This document shows, piece after piece, positions 1 through 9,067 of a stretch of 36,198 nucleotides of DNA. The stretch lies in contig NZ_JANWVH010000024.1 of the NCBI RefSeq assembly GCF_025056915.1, positions 1-36,198 of the forward strand, written 5' to 3'. Position numbers and translations under genes: made by a program. Numbering within the stretch: the first letter of the stretch is position 1; each line of letters starts with the position of its first letter. The DNA comes from Meiothermus sp. Lineage in GTDB: Bacteria > Deinococcota > Deinococci > Deinococcales > Thermaceae. The notes beneath the pieces were generated by a model, which saw only the letters and a list, made by a program, of their open reading frames with translations, did not search any database and was not told the origin of the DNA.

Positions 1-260
1 ATCAGGTAGTCGCCCGCTGCCAACCCCTCGATGGAGAAGCTGGCCGTGCGACCGGCGGTATTCAGGGTGACCTCCTTGCTCTTCTGCGAGTCGCAATCGT
101 CGCTGGCTTCCAGGTAAAAGCAGGCCAGCACCACCGTGCCCTGCACGCTGGCCCCCGCAGGAGCCGTGACGGTGCCGGAAAAGCCGCCACCGCCCCCACC
201 GCCACACCCCCCCCAGAGCGCCGCTGCCAGCAAAACCAAGAATGCCAAAATTTTTTTCAT
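1..260 (-). CDS. Small secreted lipoprotein, 3' end cut by window edge
   Basis: Reading leftward from the ATG at 260 gives about 86 residues before the window ends. The N terminus is a lipoprotein signal peptide: MKKI, a hydrophobic stretch, then a Cys after Trp-Gly-Gly followed by a run of Gly, so a lipid anchor at about Cys19 is likely. The visible mature part (ASVQGTVVLACFYLE..., then a Gly-Asp-Tyr-Leu segment) resembles the C-terminal module of the protease encoded just upstream at 370-2472. The start is supported by a strong Shine-Dalgarno (AGGAGGAAGGAG) just before the ATG, and a possible -10 (TAATCT) lies at 290-295. A terminator separates it from the protease gene, so it is probably transcribed on its own. 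Function is unknown; a surface-exposed beta-rich domain is inferred. Confidence 0.75.
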   Translation of the reverse strand, partial: MKKILAFLVLLAAALWGGCGGGGGGGFSGTVTAPAGASVQGTVVLACFYLEASDDCDSQKSKEVTLNTAGRTASFSIEGLAAGDYL

Positions 261-324
261 ACTCCTTCCTCCTCGAGCGTTCTGGCTCAAGATTAGGCGG
301 GGGTGCATGACTGGAGAATGACTG

Positions 325-351
325 AAAAAAACAGACCCCCGCAGGGGTCTG
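325..351 (-). terminator. Rho-independent terminator of the subtilase gene
   Basis: An 8-bp perfect stem (CAGACCCC at 332-339, GGGGTCTG at 344-351) with a 4-base loop is followed, on the minus strand, by a run of six T (325-330). It lies 18 bases past the stop of the protease gene that ends at 370. Confidence 0.9.
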
Positions 352-369
352 AATATTAGGATTAATAGC

Positions 370-2472
370 TTACTTCCCCCGAGACCGCTCGAGGCTCCGC
401 AACACCCCCGGCGCAAACCGCGAGATATCCTCGCTCAGCACGTCGAGCTGGAAGTCGGCCTGCAGGTTGCCGGGCCGCACAATGGCCAGGTTGCCGTTCC
501 GGTCGGGCACCCCGCCCAGGTAGTCTGTCTGGTCAACTTCATCGTTGCCATTCACATCCTTCCAGCCCAGCACCACATAGTCGCCTGGGGCCAGGCTGGG
601 GATGGTGTAGCTGCTCGAGGTGCCATCTCGGGTAATCTCCACTACCTTAGACTTGTCCTCGTTGAAGGAGTTTCCCTCCAGGAATAGCGCAAATACGAAG
701 GTACCGTTTACACTGGCGCTTCGCCCACTCCCCACGGTCAGGCTGAGGGGCAGGCTGGCAAAGGTACTGCCTGAGGTGCCCCGCACGGTGAGGGCATACA
801 CCCCATTGGGGACGTTGGCCGCGACCCTCAAGGTCAGGGTGCTGCTGTTCAGGGTGGTACTGGGGGGGTTGAAGCTACCGCTCACGCCGGTGGGGGCTCC
901 CTGCAAGCTAAGGCTCACCGCACCGGCAAAGCCGCCGCTGCGGTTGATGGTGATGGGAACGCTTACGCTGCCACCCGGCTGCACGCTCAGCGCGGTGTTG
1001 GTAGTGGACAGGCTGAAGCCCGAGGTGCTGCCCCCCTGCACCGCTGCTAGGGCCGCATTCGCATCAATCAGGCCCGCCCCGCAGTCGCTGCCGCTGGGCC
1101 GGTTGCACTGGGTCGCGTTCAGGGGCCGCGCGGTGGACTTCAGAATCTGCAACGCCTGGGCGGTCGTCAGGCTGGGGTTGAGGGCCTTCATCAGGGCCAC
1201 CACCCCCGCCACGTGGGGTGTGGCCATCGAGGTGCCGTTCTGGAATGTGTAGGCGAACTGTCTAGCCTCTTCGTCAAATCCGAGGCTCAGCACACCTTTA
1301 GTGGCATCTGCCGTAGTGTCACCGCCTGGGGCCATCACGTCAATCCGGGGGCCGTAGTTGGAGTAGGGGGCTCTGGCCCCGGCGAAGTCGGTGGCGCCCA
1401 CGGTAATCACATTCGCGCAGTTGGCCGGGCTGTAAAGCGAGGCGTCGTCGTCTTCGTTGCCCGCGGCCACCACCACCACTACACCCTTGCTGGTCACCTG
1501 GTTGATGGCGTTCTGCCGGGCCGTGGTGCAGGGGTTTTTCCCGCCCAGGCTCATATTTATGACCTTGGCCGGGTTGGGGTTGTTGGGCACGCCGCTCACC
1601 GGCTCACCCGCAGCCCAAAGTATGGCGTCAATCTGGTCGGCCAGGGTGGCCCCCAGCAGGCCAATCACCCGCACGTGCAGAAGGCGGGCCGTCCAGTCCA
1701 CTCCGGCCACGCCCTGGTTGTTGTTGGTCGCGGCCCCCACCGTGCCGCCCACGTGCGTACCGTGGTAGCCGGTGCTCTGCTCGTCGCCGGGGTCGTAGGG
1801 GTCGGGGTCGCGGCCGTTGCCGTCGCCCGCGTTGGCAAAGGGGTTGGAGCCGCCGATGGGCGAGACCATGTCGTAGCCGGGCAAAAGGCGGTTGCCAATA
1901 TCCGGGTGGGACTGGGCCGCATTGCCCTGGCGGAAGAGTACGCCGGTATCCAGGATGGCGACCACCACGCTGTTGGAACCTGTGGTGCGGTCCCAGGCCT
2001 GGGGCAGGTTGATGGCGGGGTAGTGCCACTGGTAGTTGTAAAACTCATCGTTCGGAACGGCCAGGGGCTGCTCGAGCCAGTTCAGGTCGGCAGAGGCCAC
2101 CTCGGGGCGGCTGCGCAGGGCTGCCAGCAAAGTGGGGGTTTCGGCCTCGCTCAAATCGGCCCGATAGAGGGCGGTGTTGGGCAGGCCCAGAGGCCGCACC
2201 TGCTGGAGTTCCACGGGTCGGCCCTGCACCGTTAGCCGCAGGCTGCCCACCGATTGCAGGCTCACCCCTCCCCGAAACTCGACCAGCACCTCGCCCGGCA
2301 TAAAGCGCGGCGGGCCCGTGCGACGGAGTTTTCCGGGACGGGCCTCTATCAGGCGCTGTCCGGTGATGCTGGGTCCCAGCGAGACCGTGCCGCCGATGTC
2401 GCCCGGCCCCTCACCGGGACAGGCCGCAAGCAACACCAACAACGCCCCACCCAACAGCCACCTTGCAAACAT
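370..2472 (-). CDS. Subtilisin-like serine protease (peptidase S8), lipoprotein
   Basis: This 700-residue extracytoplasmic endopeptidase begins MFARWLLGGA and has a lipobox (Leu-Ala-Ala-Cys18). The ATG at 2472 is chosen over an upstream in-frame start at 2511 because AGGAGGG lies just before it and the signal peptide begins there. Residues about 50-135 look like an I9-type propeptide. The S8 catalytic domain (about 150-480) has Asp175 (AILDTG), His240 (HGTHVGG), the oxyanion Asn339 (AAGNED) and Ser415 (NGTSMATPH), so the triad is complete. It is followed by an Ig-like beta domain (about 485-580) and a C-terminal module with an Asp/Asn-rich loop at about 639-647 (DVNGNDEVD) that may bind calcium. 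That module resembles the neighbouring truncated lipoprotein. A terminator follows the gene. It lies 95 bp downstream of, and on the same strand as, the BTAD regulator, so control by that regulator is possible but not shown. Confidence 0.93.
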   Translation of the reverse strand: MFARWLLGGALLVLLAACPGEGPGDIGGTVSLGPSITGQRLIEARPGKLRRTGPPRFMPGEVLVEFRGGVSLQSVGSLRLTVQGRPVELQQVRPLGLPNTALYRADLSEAETPTLLAALRSRPEVASADLNWLEQPLAVPNDEFYNYQWHYPAINLPQAWDRTTGSNSVVVAILDTGVLFRQGNAAQSHPDIGNRLLPGYDMVSPIGGSNPFANAGDGNGRDPDPYDPGDEQSTGYHGTHVGGTVGAATNNNQGVAGVDWTARLLHVRVIGLLGATLADQIDAILWAAGEPVSGVPNNPNPAKVINMSLGGKNPCTTARQNAINQVTSKGVVVVVAAGNEDDDASLYSPANCANVITVGATDFAGARAPYSNYGPRIDVMAPGGDTTADATKGVLSLGFDEEARQFAYTFQNGTSMATPHVAGVVALMKALNPSLTTAQALQILKSTARPLNATQCNRPSGSDCGAGLIDANAALAAVQGGSTSGFSLSTTNTALSVQPGGSVSVPITINRSGGFAGAVSLSLQGAPTGVSGSFNPPSTTLNSSTLTLRVAANVPNGVYALTVRGTSGSTFASLPLSLTVGSGRSASVNGTFVFALFLEGNSFNEDKSKVVEITRDGTSSSYTIPSLAPGDYVVLGWKDVNGNDEVDQTDYLGGVPDRNGNLAIVRPGNLQADFQLDVLSEDISRFAPGVLRSLERSRGK

Positions 2473-2567
2473 AGCGTCCCTCCTGTTCTGAATTACGAGC
2501 TCCGAACCCATAGTGTAAACCTGGCCATCAGCCTACTATCAGGGGAATGACGGAAGGATGACAGGCG

Positions 2568-5500
2568 CTAAAGGGGGGCCATTCCGGCAGACTGAGCCGC
2601 CTCGAGAATCGCCTTGCAGAGCGGGTTACGCTGCATAAAACTGGCCCTGTGGGTGGGCGGTATCTGTTGGTTCGCAATCTGTAGCTGGTAGTTTAGCACC
2701 TGCCGGAGCTGGGCGCTATCGGTTTGGTGGGCGGCCTGAACCCGGTAGTGCACCCACAGCACCTCGAGTTTCGTACAGCCGGTGGGCCAGTAGGTCTTTA
2801 GTTTCTCCAATGCCGCCCGGGTGTGGCGCCGGGCTTCCTGCAAATGTCGGGTGGAAACCCCTGGCCGTTCCAGCAAGGCTTTGGCCCGGAGGGTATGGGC
2901 CGCAACCTCGAGGCTCGGCCAGTCGTTCTGCCGGGCTAGGGCCAGGGCTTGCTGGGTGCAGGGCAACGCCTGCTCCGGGGGGCCCATGCGGGATTGGGCC
3001 AGCAGATACCGGCCATAGGCCAGACCCCGATACCCAGCGAACAGCGCCTCGAGCCGCTTTAGCAAGGGCTCGGTGGGCTCGCCCCGTCGGTGGGCCAGCA
3101 GGGCCTCCAGAATCCGGTAGGTGGCCTCGTCGCGCCGGGGCAGGTCGGGCTCGCCCAGAGCCCGGCCCAGCCAGTCCGAGGCCTGCTCCCACTCGCCCCA
3201 GAGCCAGTAAAGGCGGGCCATCTGGTACTGGCTGAAAGCCCGCGTCCAGCCCCATTCTTCGGGCACAATTTGCAAAGCGCGTTCCAGGGCTTGCTGGGCT
3301 TCGGCGTAGCGCTCCAGGTCGTAGTAGCGCAGGGCCAGGTTGTTGAGGTGGTGCACCTCGCGGCCTATTGCGCCCTGCACGCCCTCGAGCAAACCCTGCA
3401 CCTGCAACTGGGCTTCCAGGGCGGCCTCGGCGTAGCCCAAGGCGGCCAGGCAGACCGCCCGGTTGTGGTGGAAGCCCACCTGGGTGAGCCGGTTGGCGGA
3501 TTGCAGCAGCACAGGCTCGGCCTCCCGGTAGAACCCCAGGGCCTCGCGGTGGCGCTCGAGCTGGTCGTAGGCGATGCCCAGCCGCGAAGTGCAGATGGCT
3601 GCCTGCAGGGTGTCGCCCCGCTCCAGGTAAAGCTGCCGCAGCTGCTCCAGGGCCTCTATCAGGGCGGGGGTCTTGCGCTGCACGAAGAGTGACTGGGCCA
3701 GCGCATCCAGCAGGCGCACCCGCAGGTTGGGGTCACCCGCCTCCTCGGCAAAGTGCAGGCCCTGCCGGGCGGCCTGCTCGGCCTCGGGGCCATAGGCGTG
3801 TTCGCCCAGGCGAATGGCCTCGCGCAGCCAGGCCCGGGCCCGCTCGGCGGGGGTATGGGCCAGGGCCAGCATGCGCTCCACCAGGGCGGCGTGCCGCTGG
3901 CCGGTGTCGAAGCGGCTCATCACCTCGCTCAGGGCTTCCAGCAGGTCGAAGGTCTGCCGGGCATCGCCCACCTGGTCGGCCAGCTCGAGGGCCCGCTGGT
4001 AGAACTGGGCCGCTGCATCCAGCCGGTAGGCGGCCTCGGCCTTCCGGGCGGCCTGCACCAGGAAGGGGATCGCCCTGGGCGGCTCCCCCTCGAGCCAGTG
4101 GCTGGCAATGCGGGCCGGGTCGGCCTGCTGGCCCTCCAGAAAGAGGGCAATTTGCCGGTGCAGGTAGGTTTTGATGCTGGCCGGAACCCCGCTCAGGGTG
4201 GCCTCGTAGAGCAGGTCGTGGACGAAGGCGGCGCCGCGCAAGAGTTGGGCCGCCTCGAGTTCGGCCCAGGGTTTCAGCAGTTCCAAAGGGGCGCTCTGGA
4301 GTACGGCGGCGGCCAGCTCGGGGGAAAAGTCCGGCCCGGCCACCGCTGCCGTGCGAACCAGCCGCTGGGCGTCTGGGGAGAGGCGCTCGAGGCGGGACTG
4401 AATGAGGGTAAAAATCTTGTGGGGCACCGGCAGGCGGCCCGGCTTCCGCTGGCCCAGGCCCCCCGATTCCCACAGACTGCGCAGGGTCTCGAGCAAGAAA
4501 AAAGGGTTGCCGCCCGTGTGGCGGCAGAGCGCCTGGGCCCAATCTGGAGCACCCTCTTGCAGTCCTGGCAACTCGAGGCTCTCCAGCAAACCCTGCACGG
4601 CAGCCACATCCAGCGGCTGCACCTCAACCCGCACGGCCAGCCCGGCCTGAACCGCCTGGTTCAGAAGCTCCTCCACCCCAGGTTCAAGCTCGCCGGCGCG
4701 ATAGGACAGGGCCGTGCGGAGCGGGCCGGAGCGTCCCCAGTACGGGCTAAAGACAAAATGCAGCACCTCGAGGCTGGCCATGTCGGCAAATTGCAGGTCG
4801 TCCAGGCAGACCAGCGCCATCCCCTCGGCCACCGCCAGCCGCACCAGCTCGGCCTGGGCCTGGAAAAAACGGAGCTTCTCGGCCTCGGTTTGCAGGGGTG
4901 GCTGGGGTGGGCCAAGTTCGGGCAGCACCCGGGCCAGCTCCTGCTTTACCCAGTCCGGCAGGGCCAGACCCGGAAACCGACCCAGAATCTGGCGGCAGAT
5001 GCGGCTATGGGTGGCGTAAGGAATCCCCACGTCGCCCGGACGGCCCTCAAAGACAAGAGCCTGCCCCTGGTCGCTCAGAAACTCCTGGAGCAGCCGGGTT
5101 TTGCCCACCCCAGGCGGGCCTGCGAGTACTATGGCCTGCCCCTGAGCCCAGGCCCGTTCCATCTGGGCCCATTCGGCCTCCCGGCCCAAAAGCCGGGGAG
5201 GGCGCAGCACCGAGAGGGGAATCTCCGGGCGGGGCGCGGGGCCGGGGGAGGCGATGGGCTCCCCCCGCTCAATCAGGCGGCGCAGCGCACGGGTCTCGGG
5301 CAGCGGCTCGACCCCCATCTCCTGCAACAGAACCGCCTGGCAACGCTCAAAAGCCGCTATGGCCGCGCCACGGTCGCCCAGCAGGTACCACAAGCGCATG
5401 ACCCGGCGGTGGGCGGTTTCGGAGAGCGCATCGGACTCCAGGAGGCGTTCGGCAAAGCTCAGGGCCTCGCGGTACTGCCCGGCTTGCTCGAGGTCGTCGG

Positions 5501-6002
5501 CCAGGGCTGCCAGCGAATCGCGCCGCAAATCGGCCAGGCGCTCGCGCCGGATCAGGAGCCAGTCGTCGAAGTCGGGGCAGTCGTCGTAGTCGTGGCCCTC
5601 GAGCAAGCGGCCCTGGCTTTGGATCACCTCGGCGTGGCGACCCGCGAAGTGGGCGACCTCGAGGGCCGCCACATCCACCTCCAGCCCCTGCAACTCCAGC
5701 ACATCCCCACCGCTCACCAGCTCGGCCCCCACCGCCTGCCTGAGCCTGCGAAGGGCCTGGGCCAGGTTGTTGCGGGCGGTGGCCTCGGAGGAGTCGGGCC
5801 AAAGCAAGCCCGCCAGCCTGGAGCGGGGGGTGGGGCCTTCCAGGGTCAGGTAGGCCAGGATACCCGCCGTCTTGCGTTCAATCGGGCGCAACTGGCGCGT
5901 ATGAATCTGCAAAGCCGGAACGCCCAACAGCTCAAGACGACCCCGAGCCCCGGGCACCCGATTCGCGGCTCGGGTCTGCTGCGGGCGAGAACCTTCCGGC
6001 AT
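2568..6002 (-). CDS. BTAD-type regulator with AAA ATPase and TPR domains
   Basis: This 1144-residue protein has the layout of the large AfsR/SARP or LuxR-ATPase-like signal-transduction regulators. Residues about 20-105 form a winged-helix OmpR-type DNA-binding domain. Residues 110-250 are a bacterial transcriptional activation domain (BTAD: 'DCPDFDDWLLIRRERL', 'GVEPLPETRAL'). An AAA/NTPase module (about 270-620) has Walker A GPPGVGKT (295-302) and Walker B LVCLDD (ending Asp402). The rest is helical TPR-like repeats to the C terminus. It is likely a cytoplasmic ATP-dependent transcription activator with a TPR sensor; the ligand is unknown. The ATG at 6002 is supported by a TACAAT box six bases upstream, so the mRNA is probably leaderless. 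The subtilase gene follows on the same strand. The long plus-strand open frame across it is an antisense shadow. Confidence 0.88.
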   Translation of the reverse strand: MPEGSRPQQTRAANRVPGARGRLELLGVPALQIHTRQLRPIERKTAGILAYLTLEGPTPRSRLAGLLWPDSSEATARNNLAQALRRLRQAVGAELVSGGDVLELQGLEVDVAALEVAHFAGRHAEVIQSQGRLLEGHDYDDCPDFDDWLLIRRERLADLRRDSLAALADDLEQAGQYREALSFAERLLESDALSETAHRRVMRLWYLLGDRGAAIAAFERCQAVLLQEMGVEPLPETRALRRLIERGEPIASPGPAPRPEIPLSVLRPPRLLGREAEWAQMERAWAQGQAIVLAGPPGVGKTRLLQEFLSDQGQALVFEGRPGDVGIPYATHSRICRQILGRFPGLALPDWVKQELARVLPELGPPQPPLQTEAEKLRFFQAQAELVRLAVAEGMALVCLDDLQFADMASLEVLHFVFSPYWGRSGPLRTALSYRAGELEPGVEELLNQAVQAGLAVRVEVQPLDVAAVQGLLESLELPGLQEGAPDWAQALCRHTGGNPFFLLETLRSLWESGGLGQRKPGRLPVPHKIFTLIQSRLERLSPDAQRLVRTAAVAGPDFSPELAAAVLQSAPLELLKPWAELEAAQLLRGAAFVHDLLYEATLSGVPASIKTYLHRQIALFLEGQQADPARIASHWLEGEPPRAIPFLVQAARKAEAAYRLDAAAQFYQRALELADQVGDARQTFDLLEALSEVMSRFDTGQRHAALVERMLALAHTPAERARAWLREAIRLGEHAYGPEAEQAARQGLHFAEEAGDPNLRVRLLDALAQSLFVQRKTPALIEALEQLRQLYLERGDTLQAAICTSRLGIAYDQLERHREALGFYREAEPVLLQSANRLTQVGFHHNRAVCLAALGYAEAALEAQLQVQGLLEGVQGAIGREVHHLNNLALRYYDLERYAEAQQALERALQIVPEEWGWTRAFSQYQMARLYWLWGEWEQASDWLGRALGEPDLPRRDEATYRILEALLAHRRGEPTEPLLKRLEALFAGYRGLAYGRYLLAQSRMGPPEQALPCTQQALALARQNDWPSLEVAAHTLRAKALLERPGVSTRHLQEARRHTRAALEKLKTYWPTGCTKLEVLWVHYRVQAAHQTDSAQLRQVLNYQLQIANQQIPPTHRASFMQRNPLCKAILEAAQSAGMAPL

Positions 6003-6008
6003 TTATCC

Positions 6009-6014
6009 ATTGTA
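6009..6014 (-). promoter_or_regulatory. -10 box for the BTAD regulator (leaderless)
   Basis: TACAAT on the minus strand with a 6-base gap to the ATG at 6002. The spacing implies transcription starting at or next to the start codon. No good -35 was recognised. Confidence 0.6.
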
Positions 6015-6108
6015 GGAATACACGTCAGGGCCAGATGTTAGTCTGGCACAATGCCGCCCCACGCCAACCGCAGGCCAGGTTCGGCCCTCCTGGGGTCTGG
6101 CTCTAAGG

Positions 6109-6220
6109 AGCAGCTTTGCTTATACCCTTCGCAAACTATGGAGCGGTGAGGCAGGAAGCAGAGGCTTGGGGGCATATGCTGGAGACCCACTACCTACCCC
6201 CAACCCCCTATATTCTCATC
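6109..6220 (+). repeat. Dispersed repeat family 2, copy A
   Basis: This is a diverged copy of a sequence also found at 13335-13462 and 19373-19458. Shared blocks include GCAAACT, GGAGCGGTGAGGCAG and a CCTACCCCC-type right arm. It sits in the 369-base gap 6003-6371 between the BTAD gene's promoter and the 3' end of the next minus-strand gene. The rest of the gap (6221-6371) holds only small imperfect hairpins (CCCG-T-CGGG near 6226, TCAAC-CCGT-GTTGA near 6241). No credible gene was seen in it. Confidence 0.6.
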
Positions 6221-6371
6221 CGAACCCGTCGGGTCACCCATCAACCCGTGTTGAGGGGAGGCATAGCCGACGAGAAATCGGATACGCCTGGGGGCCAGGT
6301 AAGGGCGCGGCAGATTTTGCTCGGACTATCTCAGTTTTGCGCTTTCTGTGCTCGATTGCCCGGGCCTTGCT

Positions 6372-7007
6372 CTACAACCCAAACCAGGTCAGAGGATAGT
6401 AGCTCACCAGCTCCTCGCGGTATGGCTCCACCAGCCGAACGTTGGCCGGCGGGGCTTCGGGCCTGAGCAACTCCACCCTGGGGTTGAAGTCCCGCGCCCC
6501 AATCTGGCGCAAGATTTCCTGGGGGTTCAGGTTGGGCACCCCATAGCCCAGCGCGGCATAGACCTGCGAGCGCACCCAGGCGTACTCCTCGAGCGAAAAA
6601 TCCTGCCGGTTCAGGGCTTGCACCTGAATTCCTTTGGCATCCAGCACCAGCGAGCCCCCCTCGCGGAACAGATCCAGTGCCGTGCGGTAGTCCAGGGTAA
6701 GCTGCCCCACTTGCTGGTTGGCCAGCTGGTTGAGCCGGGCCTCGACGCGCTGGTAGCGTTCCCCCAGTTGTTGCTTGACGCTCCGCTGCACCCGAATAAA
6801 GCGCTGCACCTGCTCGGGTTTCAGCAGCCCGTCGGCTGGAGGGGTGTATGCCGACTGCCGCGTTATGTTCTTGTCCAGGGCGATAATCTGCTGAAAATTG
6901 TTGACCAGATTCTGGGCCGGACGTATCAGAAACGCGTATGCCGCCCAACCCGTCAGCCCCAAAAACAACAAAAAACCAAAGCAACCCAGCATCAGCCAAC
7001 GTGCCAT
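6372..7007 (-). CDS. Membrane-anchored protein of unknown function
   Basis: This 211-residue protein was not recognised as a named family. One N-terminal hydrophobic segment (about residues 4-26, starting MARWLMLGCF) suggests a signal anchor. The rest, about 185 residues, is soluble and helix-rich (for example 'VQRFIRVQRSVKQQLGERYQ'), probably facing the periplasm or cell surface. The ATG at 7007 is preferred over an in-frame TTG at 7037 because the hydrophobic segment then begins at once; no clear ribosome site was seen for either. It is divergent from the TPR-GGDEF pair, with 255 bp between them that holds a heptamer repeat array. That hints at shared control but nothing more. It ends in TAG. 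Confidence 0.75.
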   Translation of the reverse strand: MARWLMLGCFGFLLFLGLTGWAAYAFLIRPAQNLVNNFQQIIALDKNITRQSAYTPPADGLLKPEQVQRFIRVQRSVKQQLGERYQRVEARLNQLANQQVGQLTLDYRTALDLFREGGSLVLDAKGIQVQALNRQDFSLEEYAWVRSQVYAALGYGVPNLNPQEILRQIGARDFNPRVELLRPEAPPANVRLVEPYREELVSYYPLTWFGL

Positions 7008-7145
7008 AAACGCAGGATGGCACAAGCCAGGCTGCAAGACTGCGTTTTTAAGTTCAATTTGGGGCGAGAAAGCAGGGTCGGAGCACCCCGGAGGCCCCGA
7101 CCCCCAGGGTGGCTGTCTTGGCGGCTTTGGATTCCAGCCCTTCAG

Positions 7146-7180
7146 TTAACGCTTAACGCTCCAGAAGGCTCAGTTAACGC
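7146..7180 (+). repeat. Three TTAACGC heptamers in phase (possible operator)
   Basis: The heptamer TTAACGC occurs at 7146-7152, directly again at 7153-7159, and at 7174-7180, giving start-to-start distances of 7 and 21 bp. The outer two are embedded in the longer match CAGTTAACGC. The array lies between the divergent membrane-protein and GGDEF genes, where an operator would be expected. Confidence 0.5.
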
Positions 7181-7262
7181 CTGGGTGGGTCAGAAATCAC
7201 CCGAATTAATGCCTTCTGCCTCTAGGCTCGAGCCAGGTCAGGACTCTTTGACGGAAGCTATC

Positions 7263-9035
7263 ATGAGCCACGCTGTCCCCCATCTTTCCTCCTCCGCCGC
7301 GCCCTCGGCTGCCGAACGGGTCTTGACCCTGGTGGACCTGGGTGGCGAGGTTCTGCGCATCAACCCGGCCCAGGCCCTGGACATGGCCACTCAAGCCGAG
7401 CAGTTGTGCCAGGAGCACGGGCTTGCCCGGCTGCGGCTGCCGGTTTTGAGCCTGCTGGCGGAAAGCCAGTACCGGCTGGGACACTACCTCGAGGCCCGCG
7501 CCAACCTCAACACCCTGTTGTCGCTGGGGCCCGACCAGCCCCTTGCGGTCAAAAGCCTCAACCTGCTGGGCCACGTGCAGCGAAGGCTGGGTGAACACCG
7601 GAGCGCCATCCAGCACTACAACCAGGCCCTCGAGCTGGCCCACCGCCTGGACGACAAGAACCAGGAGTTTACCGCGCTCAACGGCCTGGCCGGCACTTAT
7701 TTCTCGTTGTTTGACTACCAGGGCGCTGCCGAGCTGTACCTGCACTGCCTGGGGCTGGCGCAGGGCCAGGGGAATGCCGATGCCGAGGGAACAGCCCTGG
7801 GCAACCTGGGCGCCGTCTATCTCGAACAAGGCGACCTGACCCGCGCCCTGGAGCTTTTTCAAAAGGGCCTGGAAATCTCTGTACGGTTGGGCAACCAGCA
7901 GCGTGAGGCGGTGCTGCGGAACAACCTGGGCTTCACCCACTACCGGCTCGATGCCCACCAGTCGTCGCTTGAATACAGCCAGCAAGCCCTGGAGCTGGCC
8001 CAGAAGCTGCGGGACCGCCGCACCGAGGCCAGCGCCCTGGGCAACCTGGCCCTCACCTACTTCGCCCTGGGGCAGTACGACACCGCCCTCGAGCTCAACA
8101 AACGAGCCCTGGAAATCGAGCGCGAACTGCACAACCGTCACACCGAAGCCGATTTGCTGGTGCAGATTGGCCGTATTTGGCTGGAAAAGCGCAGCTACGA
8201 GATGGCCCAGAGCACCCTGGAGGAAGCCCTCCAGGTAGCCCAGTCCGGGGGCAACCGCAAGGCCCATACCGAAGTGCACCTGTATCTGTCCGAGGTCTGG
8301 CAGCACAAGGGCCAGTTTGCCCTGGCCCTCCAGCAGCACCGGCTGTACCACGAGCTCACCGTCGCCACCCTGCGGGAGCAAATCGAGCGCAAAACCCTGG
8401 CCCTGCTGATTCGCTTCCAGGCCGAACAAGCCTTGCAGCAGGCCGAGATTGTGCGCCTGCGCAATGTGGAACTGGTGGCCGCCAACGAAGCCCTCGAGCA
8501 GCTCAACCGCGAGAAAAGCCAACTGCTGGCCCGGCTCGAGGAGCTGGTGCGCACCGACCCCCTCACCCAGCTTTACAACCGCGGCTACCTTGAAGAGCAG
8601 CTCGAGCGCCTCTTCCAGCAATCCCGCCAGGAGCAATGGCCCCTCAGCGTCGCCCTGATTGACCTGGACCACTTCAAGGGCACCAACGACACCTACTCCC
8701 ACCAAGCAGGCGACCTGGTGCTCAAAACCACCGCCACCCTGTTCAGGGAAACCCTGCCGGAAGCCGAGATCATTGCCCGCTATGGGGGGGAGGAGTTTGC
8801 CATCGTGTTCCCCCAGACCGCTGCCGCCGAGGCCGCTGCCGCCTGCGAGCGCCTGCGTCAGCGCATCGAGGCCCACGACTGGAGCTTCATTCACCCCGAC
8901 CTGGTGGTCACCGTGAGTATTGGGGTATCCGACGCGCCCGCGGCGCCCAATCATGAGAAGCTGCTCATGGCAGCCGACCAGTATCTCTACGATGCCAAGC
9001 GCAGGCGGCGCAACCAGGTTTGCTTTGGCTCCTAA
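7263..9035 (+). CDS. TPR-repeat diguanylate cyclase (GGDEF), no I-site
   Basis: This 590-residue probable cytoplasmic diguanylate cyclase would make c-di-GMP from two GTP. Residues about 15-375 are tandem TPR helices (repeated ALGNLG, Y-x-x-AL-x-L patterns), followed by a coiled coil (about 380-430) and a GGDEF domain from 'DPLTQLYNR' to the end. The active-site loop is GGEEF at 508-512 in the context ARYGGEEF, and the metal/substrate residues in 'IDLDHFKGTND' are present. The inhibitory RxxD motif normally just upstream is absent (P-E-A-E instead), so product inhibition at that site is not expected. The ATG at 7263 is chosen on a modest GGAAG ribosome site; an in-frame ATG at 7209 is the alternative. 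The frame stays open much further upstream, but that part overlaps the divergent gene and is a shadow. A paralogue follows after 32 bp. Confidence 0.85.
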   Translation: MSHAVPHLSSSAAPSAAERVLTLVDLGGEVLRINPAQALDMATQAEQLCQEHGLARLRLPVLSLLAESQYRLGHYLEARANLNTLLSLGPDQPLAVKSLNLLGHVQRRLGEHRSAIQHYNQALELAHRLDDKNQEFTALNGLAGTYFSLFDYQGAAELYLHCLGLAQGQGNADAEGTALGNLGAVYLEQGDLTRALELFQKGLEISVRLGNQQREAVLRNNLGFTHYRLDAHQSSLEYSQQALELAQKLRDRRTEASALGNLALTYFALGQYDTALELNKRALEIERELHNRHTEADLLVQIGRIWLEKRSYEMAQSTLEEALQVAQSGGNRKAHTEVHLYLSEVWQHKGQFALALQQHRLYHELTVATLREQIERKTLALLIRFQAEQALQQAEIVRLRNVELVAANEALEQLNREKSQLLARLEELVRTDPLTQLYNRGYLEEQLERLFQQSRQEQWPLSVALIDLDHFKGTNDTYSHQAGDLVLKTTATLFRETLPEAEIIARYGGEEFAIVFPQTAAAEAAAACERLRQRIEAHDWSFIHPDLVVTVSIGVSDAPAAPNHEKLLMAADQYLYDAKRRRRNQVCFGS

Positions 9036-9040
9036 AATCG

Positions 9041-9046
9041 TATGAT
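9041..9046 (+). promoter_or_regulatory. Possible -10 box before the second GGDEF gene
   Basis: TATGAT lies 21 bases before the ATG at 9068, in the 32-base gap between the two GGDEF genes. A start near 9053 would leave a leader of about 15 bases. The -35 match is poor, so readthrough from the first gene is equally possible. Confidence 0.35.
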
Positions 9047-9067
9047 AAGGCCCAAGAATTTTGGGCT